Source: Verrucomicrobiales bacterium
GTDB taxonomy: Bacteria; Verrucomicrobiota; Verrucomicrobiia; Limisphaerales; UBA9464
Reading direction: 5' to 3'
Length of the DNA stretch: 64,000 nucleotides
Assembly (NCBI GenBank): GCA_027488845.1
Contig: JAIYBC010000025.1
Location: forward strand, 1-64,000
A program made the position numbers and the translations under genes. The notes below the pieces were generated by a model, which was given only the letters and a program-made list of their open reading frames with translations, did no database searches and had not been told where the DNA came from. Shown piece by piece: positions 54,860 to 61,451 of the stretch (within the stretch, counting starts at the first letter, position 1; each line of letters opens with the position of its first letter).

Positions 54860-55176
54860 GGCACTTGATGGAGCGGGCTTACCGCGGCGAGGTATCGAGC
54901 CTGCTCGGTTCGGGGGTTGTTGGCTTCGGGATCACGCAGACCCAAACCCACGCCAGCCACGAGGACCGCGGCCAGGCCGATGCTGGCATAGGCAGGACGC
55001 AATAGTCCGGCGACGAAGGATTCGAACCAACCCGGCGCTGAGGCCGTTCGTTCACTCCGATCCAAACGCCGCCAGACGCCTTCTTGAAAACGGGGCGGCA
55101 AACTCGGGGCCGGGAGCCCGGCCCGGAGCAATGCTCGCAGTTTGGGGTCCGGAGTCGGTTCAGGTGGAGGATTCAT
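54856..55176 (-). CDS. Single-span membrane protein, candidate anti-sigma (CnrY-like), 106 aa
   Basis: Short cytoplasmic part (MNPPPEPTPDPKLRALLRAG ... FQEGVWRRLDR) followed by one transmembrane helix (ASIGLAAVLVAGVGLGL) and a short periplasmic tail. In size and topology it fits CnrY-type anti-sigma factors, which hold the ECF sigma at the membrane through a short cytoplasmic helix. Sequence similarity is too low to be sure; the call rests on gene order (Y-X-H) and overlaps. The ATG at 55176 is preferred over an upstream in-frame start that lacks a plausible leader. Confidence 0.65.
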   Translation of the reverse strand: MNPPPEPTPDPKLRALLRAGLPAPSLPPRFQEGVWRRLDRSERTASAPGWFESFVAGLLRPAYASIGLAAVLVAGVGLGLRDPEANNPRTEQARYLAAVSPLHQVP

Positions 55177-55231
55177 GGAGGGAAGTAGCAAGGCGACGGG
55201 AGTATCCCGCCGCCAGTCATGGAAGAAGGGT

Positions 55232-55645
55232 TCAGCCACAGCAAGCCACCCGAGGAATTGGAGCCGGAGCGCAGCAACCGGTCGCCGCGACGGCCCGATG
55301 GCCCATCGAACACTTCATGCCAATCGGCGAAGCGTTCTGTCCCGGCAACGCAGAGGCGGCGCGGGGAGAGAGAGTAGAGGTTTTGGCGAGGACGGTTGAG
55401 CAGCAGTCCATCCGGGAACCGGAGGTCCGCTTCAAATCCACCGCCAGCGCATTGGCCCGAGGCGAACCGGCGAATGGAGCCCCATGGGCCAGATCTTGGT
55501 CGGAGTCGACGGCGGAAGCGATTGCCGGCCTCGCCTGGAGGTCGCGGGGGCTGCCAACGAGGATGTTCGGGGTGCCGGCCGTGGTCAGCGAAACCGCTGC
55601 GGAGGCAATGAGGAGAGTGGCGATACCGAGTTTGAATGAGTTCAT
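55232..55645 (-). CDS. Small secreted Cys-rich protein, 137 aa
   Basis: Signal peptide MNSFKLGIATLLIASAAVSL. The mature chain is disordered-looking, with Cys clusters MDCC, MKCSMGH, TGCC and ACCG (seven Cys), which could bind soft metals. No family recognised. It is 55 bp upstream of the cnrY-like gene on the same strand, so likely the first gene of that operon or a co-regulated periplasmic metal chaperone. Confidence 0.65.
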   Translation of the reverse strand: MNSFKLGIATLLIASAAVSLTTAGTPNILVGSPRDLQARPAIASAVDSDQDLAHGAPFAGSPRANALAVDLKRTSGSRMDCCSTVLAKTSTLSPRAASALPGQNASPIGMKCSMGHRAVAATGCCAPAPIPRVACCG

Positions 55646-55809
55646 GGCGAGTTTTCGGTGAGATGTTCCTGTTTGCTTGGCGGCGTTTGCCGCCGCCCTT
55701 CACCTCCGCTTACCCCGCCGCCGCTGAAACCCCGCAAACTTTCTGCCGGCTGAGCAGAGGTGGGAGACCAAGCCGGTGCGGCCAACATCCTGAAACGAGG
55801 TGCCTTCGC

Positions 55810-56952
55810 TCAAAACACGACGACGAACTGTCCGTCGTCACGGGCGAAGGCAGCAGGGAAACTCCAGACCGGCAAACCGGGCTGGCTCGTCGGCTCACCG
55901 ATCGGCTTACCCATGGCGTCCAGAAGGCGCCACACAACACTCCCACCCTTCTGCCAACCCGTTCCTTCGGCCCAGGCGCAGAGGGCTTCACCACGCAGGT
56001 TGACGGCGATCGCGGGATGTTTCGCGCGGTTTCCATCGGACACCGAAGCCGCGGGCAATGCCCGATGCCTTTCGTGCCGGATAGCAGTCACTTGCACCTT
56101 CCCCTTGGTTTCCCACGCGGCGAAGACTGCCTGCGGGCTGTCCACCAGAGACGCGCTGCTCATGGGACAGCTTCCGGTCGCCCATGGGTCGGAGAAAACC
56201 TGGGTAAAGGTATCGCCGTGATTGGTGGAGGACAGCAGCATCATGTCCCGTTCGGTCCGCGCGGTGGCGGCGCGGTAGAGTACCTGGACGTTTCCCGCAC
56301 GGTCGGCAAACGCGCGCAGCGCACAGCAGCCGCAGACGCCGTTGACCACGCTGATCGACCTTTCGTGCTGGAAGTTCACTCCGTCGTCTGCCGAACGAGC
56401 CAGAAAGACGCGGCGCTCCGGTTCACCCGCATGGTCGGGGTCTGGGGCAGCGTGCCACACGACATAGACATTGCCGGCACGGTCGGCGGCCACCGAAGCG
56501 CCGCCGTCGAGCATCGCGGTTTTGCCCAGGAGATTCCGCTCTGGCTCGAAGGCGGTGGCGGATTCCTCAAGTCTCGAATAGAGCAACGGTGTGCCCTCGG
56601 CCGGTTTCGGCTCCGCTTTCGATGAGCCGTTCCAGACGACATGCACACGCCCATTGCGTCCCACGGCGACCTGAGCGCCACGAATCGTTCCGATGGCAAT
56701 GGCGCTGCCGGGGTGACGGTTGACGCGCATGGGTGCGGTCCCGTTCGTTCGTCCGCCGGAAAGCCTCTGATAAAAAACGTCGCACGACTTCGGCTCACCC
56801 TGGAGCCAGACCAGATGTACCGTGCCGCTGTCATCGGTGACCGCGAACGGCTGCATCGCACCGTCCGGAAGGCGTCGCACTTCGACCGCTCCGAAAACCT
56901 CGGCGGCAGTCACTAGCAAGAGGATGAAGTACAAGGACAGATTACGTTTCAT
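55810..56952 (-). CDS. Secreted sialidase-like (BNR/Asp-box) propeller protein, 380 aa
   Basis: Signal peptide MKRNLSLYFILLLVTAAEVF. The rest is a propeller of repeated strands with Asp-box-like turns (VTDDSGTVHLVWLQG, VGRNGRVHVVWNGSS, AADRAGNVYVVWHAA, FADRAGNVQVLYRAA), resembling the exo-alpha-sialidase superfamily. Catalytic Arg triad and Tyr/Glu pairs of true sialidases were not recognised, so it is more likely a binding propeller. A Cys motif CGCC lies in the middle and GSCPMSS later, unusual for the family and fitting metal binding in this metal-resistance context. Starts at MKRNLS; an upstream in-frame start lacks the signal peptide. Confidence 0.75.
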   Translation of the reverse strand: MKRNLSLYFILLLVTAAEVFGAVEVRRLPDGAMQPFAVTDDSGTVHLVWLQGEPKSCDVFYQRLSGGRTNGTAPMRVNRHPGSAIAIGTIRGAQVAVGRNGRVHVVWNGSSKAEPKPAEGTPLLYSRLEESATAFEPERNLLGKTAMLDGGASVAADRAGNVYVVWHAAPDPDHAGEPERRVFLARSADDGVNFQHERSISVVNGVCGCCALRAFADRAGNVQVLYRAATARTERDMMLLSSTNHGDTFTQVFSDPWATGSCPMSSASLVDSPQAVFAAWETKGKVQVTAIRHERHRALPAASVSDGNRAKHPAIAVNLRGEALCAWAEGTGWQKGGSVVWRLLDAMGKPIGEPTSQPGLPVWSFPAAFARDDGQFVVVF

Positions 56953-57325
56953 CGTGAGACGGAAGTTGCAGTTGTGGAATCGGCCATGCAGGAACAAAGC
57001 CGATGGAGAACCGCATCAGCAAGTCGAAGCCAGCGGAAATGTAGAAATCCCAGCCCAATGCTGTTGTGTCACGCCTCCTCGCCACCTCGAAGCGTTGCGA
57101 CAGATCGAACAAACTCCGTATCTTGAATTGGAAGCGCAGAGGCCGACCGGAAGGCGATCCTCAAATTGACGCTATGTCTGAATAGGTGGAATCAATGGGT
57201 TCTGGCATCCTTCCCTTCTAGCACGTTTGCGGATGCCCGTGCTTCTTTGGGTGAGCCAATAGGGTCTCGCCTGATGGACCGACCGGGTGCGGAGCGCAGT
57301 CCGGCACCCGGTCACCATCCGCGGC
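56953..57325. other. Intergenic region with hairpin
   Basis: No gene supported. A perfect 10-bp inverted repeat GACCGGGTGC / GCACCCGGTC (57281-57290 / 57304-57313) lies 12 bp past the minus-strand stop at 57326. It has no T-run, so it may be a rho-independent-like end or an mRNA-protecting stem. The remainder shows no recognised feature. Confidence 0.5.
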
Positions 57326-57787
57326 CTACTTCTTCTCCATTCCCTTCGTCGCACCACTGCCCCGTTTGGTTGCGCAACAAAAGGCCGACTCATCACCGCA
57401 GGCACCGCAACTGTGCTTGAGCTCGGTGATGTCGCCCTTCGCGTGGCCGACCACGGTCAGGGTCGATTTGCAGCCGGAGCAGGCGTGGGTGCCAATCAAT
57501 TCCTTGGGCTGCCCCATTGCCATCAGCAATTCCGCGCCCTTCACGCCTTGCTTCACGCGCGTGACATACACCGTCTTGCACTTGGCGCACACCATCGCGA
57601 GGCTGTCGTCAGGCTTCAACGAATCCGCTTCGGCCTTGGTGTCGAGCTTATTGAGCATGAGCAGATGCTCGCCGCCCTTCATCGGCTTCATCTGGTCAGC
57701 TGCGTTGAGTGAAAGTCCGATTCCCAGCAGCACCGCGACCGTCGCGGCGAGGCCAAGTTTTTGGATCAGATTGATCATGGTTTTCAT
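57326..57787 (-). CDS. Secreted Cys-rich zinc-ribbon-like protein, 153 aa
   Basis: Signal peptide of about 30 residues (LGLAATVAVLLGIGLSLNAA). The mature part has paired Cys motifs: CAKC, CSGC and CGAC, then FCC, giving two ribbon-like knuckles, and a Lys/Gly-rich tail (SGATKGMEKK). Likely binds metal in the periplasm. Start at MKTMINL; MINL three codons in is the alternative. It is divergent from the ECF sigma/copper ATPase operon with about 294 bp between, so both may be controlled from that region. Confidence 0.78.
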   Translation of the reverse strand: MKTMINLIQKLGLAATVAVLLGIGLSLNAADQMKPMKGGEHLLMLNKLDTKAEADSLKPDDSLAMVCAKCKTVYVTRVKQGVKGAELLMAMGQPKELIGTHACSGCKSTLTVVGHAKGDITELKHSCGACGDESAFCCATKRGSGATKGMEKK

Positions 57788-57803
57788 GTTGCTTGATTGG
57801 ATG

Positions 57804-57834
57804 TTACGAATGTTGATGTGTCTTACGGATGTTG
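57804..57834 (-). promoter_or_regulatory. Direct repeat upstream of the Cys-rich protein gene
   Basis: On the minus strand CAACATCCGTAA and CAACATTCGTAA (57834-57823 and 57815-57804) repeat with a 19-bp period, 17 bp before the start codon. Could be a regulator-binding site; no regulator is assigned. Confidence 0.3.
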
Positions 57835-58027
57835 AGGTAGCTCGCTTCCTAGTGGGCTTACCCCGGAGACACCGGTTTCCCCTCAAACTTTCCGCGCCAT
57901 TCTTTGGATCATCGCTCGTCGCGGCACGAGATGCTCTGCAGTCGACGGAGGGCAGCCGGTGGTTTACCAATGAAACAGTAGGGCCGGGAAGAGCTACGCC
58001 CCTATGGGGTAAATACCCCAGGACCGA

Positions 58028-58060
58028 TTTCAGCCGGTGAGGTGTAACTTTTAGCCGGTG
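58028..58060 (+). promoter_or_regulatory. 12-bp direct repeat at two helical turns upstream of the CorE-like gene
   Basis: TTTCAGCCGGTG (58028-58039) and TTTTAGCCGGTG (58049-58060), one mismatch, 21-bp period, ending 21 bp before the ATG. TGTAAC between them could be part of an ECF-type -35 element. A candidate site for autoregulation of the operon. Confidence 0.35.
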
Positions 58061-58081
58061 GTCCCGTTGGCTTCTGTGAAA

Positions 58082-58654
58082 ATGAATGCGCATGCTGCTC
58101 ACCTCTCCACTGCCCACTCCTCCGAGATGCTTCGCAAGGTGCTCACGGAGAACCTGTCCGCCTTCCACGCGTTTGCCCAAAGCCGGCTGGGGGACACCGA
58201 ACTCGCGGCCGACATCGTTCAGGACGCCCTGCTCAAAGCTCTTCGGGCCGAAGCGAAACTGGAGGATGGCGACAATCTGGTCGCGTGGTTCTACCGGATC
58301 CTCCGGAACACCATCACCGACCTACACCGAAAAAAGTCCAGCCAGGCCAGGGCGTTGGAACAGTTTGGCCATGAACTGGACGACGGACCTGATGAGGCGA
58401 CCCGCCAGGTCATCTGCGGCTGTCTGCACCGGCTGCTGCCGACGCTGAAGCCGGAGTATGCGGAGGTCGTGCGCCAGGTTGATCTTGAGGAGCAGGCCAG
58501 CGCAGCCGTCGCGGCCAGCCTCAACGTCACGCCGGGCAATCTCAAGGTGCGTCTCCACCGTGCCAGGCAGCAGCTCAAGGAGCGGCTCGTCGAGACGTGC
58601 CAGCTCTGCGCCGCGCATGGCTGCCTCGACTGCCAGTGCGAAACCCAACCGTGA
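58082..58654 (+). CDS. ECF sigma factor with C-terminal Cys-rich domain (CorE-like), 190 aa
   Basis: Region 2 ([40 protein letters not shown]) and region 4 ([38 protein letters not shown]), then a Cys-rich tail [14 protein letters not shown] (C173, C176, C181, C184, C186). CorE sigma factors of Myxococcus carry such a tail, which binds copper and switches the sigma on and off with no anti-sigma. Placed 16 bp before a Cu+-ATPase gene, it is very probably the metal-responsive activator of that operon. The ATG at 58082 is used; a GTG eight codons upstream is also open. Confidence 0.85.
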   Translation: MNAHAAHLSTAHSSEMLRKVLTENLSAFHAFAQSRLGDTELAADIVQDALLKALRAEAKLEDGDNLVAWFYRILRNTITDLHRKKSSQARALEQFGHELDDGPDEATRQVICGCLHRLLPTLKPEYAEVVRQVDLEEQASAAVAASLNVTPGNLKVRLHRARQQLKERLVETCQLCAAHGCLDCQCETQP

Positions 58655-58670
58655 GGGAATTGGAGACACC

Positions 58671-61259
58671 ATGAAAACCGACCCGATTTGCGGAATGCAG
58701 GTGGATGAGGCGACGGCGCTGTCCGCTGAACGCGATGGCGAGACGTTCTATTTCTGCAGCGCCCACTGCCGGCAGAAATTCCTCGGCCAGGCGAAGCCGA
58801 AGCGCGCACTGGTTCTAAACCCGGCCACGCCAATGAAGGATTGTTGCGGCGGCAGACCGGGGCATGAAGCACCGGAGGCCCGTGCGCACTCGCACGCGCA
58901 CCCGTCAGAGACACCGGCCTGCTGCGGCGACAAGGCGAAGCCTGAGACCCATTCCAAGGAAGATTCCTGTTGCGACAACCACGACACGACGCAAGCGGCG
59001 AAGCCGTCCGCTGCGGCCAAGTATTTCTGTCCGATGTGCCCCGGCGTGGAGTCCGACGAGCCCGGTGATTGTCCGAAGTGCGGCATGGCCTTGGAGCGCA
59101 ACCCAGCTTGGAAGCCCGCGGCCAAGGTTAGCTACACCTGCCCGATGCATCCGGAGATCGAGCAAGACCATCCTGGCGATTGCCCGAAGTGTGGCATGGC
59201 GCTCGAACCCAAGACGGTCAGCGCCGCCGACACGGCGGAGGACGACACCGAACTCCGCGACATGACGCGAAGGTTCTGGATCGGCGCGGGGCTCACGTTC
59301 CCCGTCTTCCTTGTCGCGATGGCCCATGTGTCTCCAGCGCTGACGCACCAGAGCTGGCTCGATAGCGACACCTCGCGGTGGATGCAGTTCGCGCTCTCGA
59401 CACCGGTGGTGCTGTGGGTGGGCTGGCCCTTCTTCCGGCGCGGCTGGCGGTCGCTGGTCACCGCGCAGTTCAACATGTGGACGTTGATCATGCTTGGCGT
59501 GGGCGCGGCATTCCTGTTCAGCGCGGTGGCGATGCTGGCACCCGGTGTCTTCCCCGACTCCATGCGCCCGCACGGCAAGGTCGGCATCTACTTCGAGGCG
59601 GCGGCGGTCATCGTGGTGCTGGTGCTGCTCGGCCAGGTGCTCGAACTCCGCGCCCGCAGCCGCACCGGCAGCGCCATCAAGGCGCTGCTCAATCTCGCCC
59701 CGCCCACCGCGCGCCGGGTGGGCGACCACGGGGACGACGAGATTCCCTTGGAACAAGTTCATGCGGGTGACCTCCTGAGGGTCCGGCCCGGTGACAAGGT
59801 GCCCGTAGACGGTGTGCTTACCGAAGGCCATTCGAGCGTGGATGAATCCATGATCACCGGTGAACCGCTGCCGGTGGAGAAGCATGCGGACGACAAGGTC
59901 ACCGGTGGCACGGTGAACGGCACGGGCGGATTCGTGATGCGCGCGGAGCGGGTCGGCAGCGACACATTGCTGGCGCAGATCGTGAACCTAGTGGCGGAGG
60001 CGCAGCGCAGCCGCGCGCCGATCCAGGGACTCGCCGACAAGGTGGCCGGTATCTTCGTCCCCGTCGTCGTGGCGGTGGCGGTGCTGACGTTCGTCCTCTG
60101 GTTCTGGCTCGGCCCGGAACCGCGCCTTGCTCACGCCATCGTCAACGCGGTAGCCGTGCTTATCATCGCCTGCCCGTGCGCGCTCGGCCTTGCCACGCCT
60201 ATGTCCATCATGGTCGGCGTTGGACGCGGCGCGCAGGAAGGCATCCTCGTGAAGAATGCCGAAGCCCTCGAACGGCTGGAGAAAGTCACATCCCTCGTCG
60301 TGGACAAGACCGGCACGCTCACGGAAGGGAAACCAAAGCTCACGGACCTGCTCCCGGTGGAGGGCATGGACGCCAAGGAACTGCTGCGTCTCGCGGCCAG
60401 CTTGGAACAGGGAAGCGAACATCCCCTGGCCGCCGCCGTCGTCAGCGCGGCGAAGGAACAATCTCTTACCCTCGAACCGGCGAAAGACTTCCGGTCTGTT
60501 ACTGGCGGCGGCGTGATCGGCACCGTCTCCGGGCGCGCGGTGATGGTTGGCAAGCCCTCGTTCCTGCGCGACCAGGGTGTCAGCGGCTGGGAGATCCTTG
60601 AAGCAAAGGCCGACCAGCTTCAGATGGAAGGGAAGACCGTCCTCTTTGTCACGGTGGAAGGGCGTCCGGCCGGAATCTTCACCGTGGCCGACCCCATCAA
60701 GGCCACCACGCCGGAAGCGATCCGTGAATTGCACGCGCTCGGACTCCAGATCGTCATGCTCACCGGTGACAACCGACGCACAGCGGAGGCCGTAGCCAAG
60801 CGCCTCGGCATCGACGCGGTGGAGGCCGAGGTGGAACCGCAGGGCAAGATCGCCCACGTCCGGAAGCTCCATGCCGCAGGCAAAGTTGTGGCGATGGCGG
60901 GAGATGGGGTGAATGACGCCCCCGCTCTGGCCCAAGCGGACGTAGGCATCGCGATGGGCACCGGCACCGACGTGGCGATGCAGAGCGCGGGCGTCACCCT
61001 CGTCAAAGGCGACCTCCGCGCCATCGCCAAGGCCATTCATTTGAGCCGGGCGACGATGCGGAATATCCGGCAGAACCTGTTCTTCGCCTTCATCTACAAC
61101 GCGGCCGGCATCCCCATTGCCGCCGGGCTGCTCTATCCGTTCTTCGGCCTGTTGCTCAGCCCGATGCTCGCCGGAGCCGCGATGAGCCTGAGTTCCGTGT
61201 CGGTCATCTCAAACGCGCTCCGCCTACGAAATGCACGTCTGCAGCGCAACGGTGGCTAG
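58671..61259 (+). CDS. copA: Cu+-exporting P1B-type ATPase with N-terminal YHS and two heavy-metal-binding domains, 862 aa
   Basis: Residues 1-45 form a YHS domain ([11 protein letters not shown] ... [12 protein letters not shown]). Residues 55-110 are a Cys/His-rich linker (DCCGG, ACCGD, SCCDNH, HSHAH). Two heavy-metal-binding domains follow at about 117-180 (YFCPMCPG...[18 protein letters not shown]...[10 protein letters not shown]). Then the full ATPase: [12 protein letters not shown] at 501-503, DKTGTLT with phospho-Asp 545, [14 protein letters not shown] and [10 protein letters not shown]. The last helix reads [15 protein letters not shown], the copper-type (P1B-1) signature. GGAG precedes the ATG. 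Exports copper from the cytoplasm. The classic HMA (CxxC ferredoxin-like) domain is absent, replaced by YHS plus these domains. Confidence 0.95.
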   Translation: MKTDPICGMQVDEATALSAERDGETFYFCSAHCRQKFLGQAKPKRALVLNPATPMKDCCGGRPGHEAPEARAHSHAHPSETPACCGDKAKPETHSKEDSCCDNHDTTQAAKPSAAAKYFCPMCPGVESDEPGDCPKCGMALERNPAWKPAAKVSYTCPMHPEIEQDHPGDCPKCGMALEPKTVSAADTAEDDTELRDMTRRFWIGAGLTFPVFLVAMAHVSPALTHQSWLDSDTSRWMQFALSTPVVLWVGWPFFRRGWRSLVTAQFNMWTLIMLGVGAAFLFSAVAMLAPGVFPDSMRPHGKVGIYFEAAAVIVVLVLLGQVLELRARSRTGSAIKALLNLAPPTARRVGDHGDDEIPLEQVHAGDLLRVRPGDKVPVDGVLTEGHSSVDESMITGEPLPVEKHADDKVTGGTVNGTGGFVMRAERVGSDTLLAQIVNLVAEAQRSRAPIQGLADKVAGIFVPVVVAVAVLTFVLWFWLGPEPRLAHAIVNAVAVLIIACPCALGLATPMSIMVGVGRGAQEGILVKNAEALERLEKVTSLVVDKTGTLTEGKPKLTDLLPVEGMDAKELLRLAASLEQGSEHPLAAAVVSAAKEQSLTLEPAKDFRSVTGGGVIGTVSGRAVMVGKPSFLRDQGVSGWEILEAKADQLQMEGKTVLFVTVEGRPAGIFTVADPIKATTPEAIRELHALGLQIVMLTGDNRRTAEAVAKRLGIDAVEAEVEPQGKIAHVRKLHAAGKVVAMAGDGVNDAPALAQADVGIAMGTGTDVAMQSAGVTLVKGDLRAIAKAIHLSRATMRNIRQNLFFAFIYNAAGIPIAAGLLYPFFGLLLSPMLAGAAMSLSSVSVISNALRLRNARLQRNGG

Positions 61260-61305
61260 GCCGCTGCCCGATGCATCATTTGCCAATCATGGACCAACAG
61301 CGGAG

Positions 61306-61426
61306 AACCGGTCCCCAACGGGCGTAGCGCCGCTGTGGACCGGTCTGCCGACCCGCAAGGTCGCGGTCCACAGCGTAGCGCCCGGGGCCCCGTTGGGGGG
61401 CGGTGTCCTGGGGGACTCGATTCCGG
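61306..61426 (+). repeat. 121-bp direct repeat, right copy (flanks metal-resistance segment)
   Basis: Same orientation as 53287-53407, 118 of 121 identical by eye; differences are TTCACA/TCCACA, GTTTCC/GTGTCC and GACGCG/GACTCG. It lies 46 bp past the copper ATPase stop and 25 bp past the stop of the convergent relaxase gene, and may also act as a transcription end through its internal dyads. Confidence 0.85.
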
Positions 61427-61451
61427 TGATTCGGGACTGCTACCGGCCAGG

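Noticed and set aside
55810-56952. A true sialidase
   Set aside because: Asp-box-like propeller strands are present, but the Arg triad and catalytic Tyr/Glu were not recognised.
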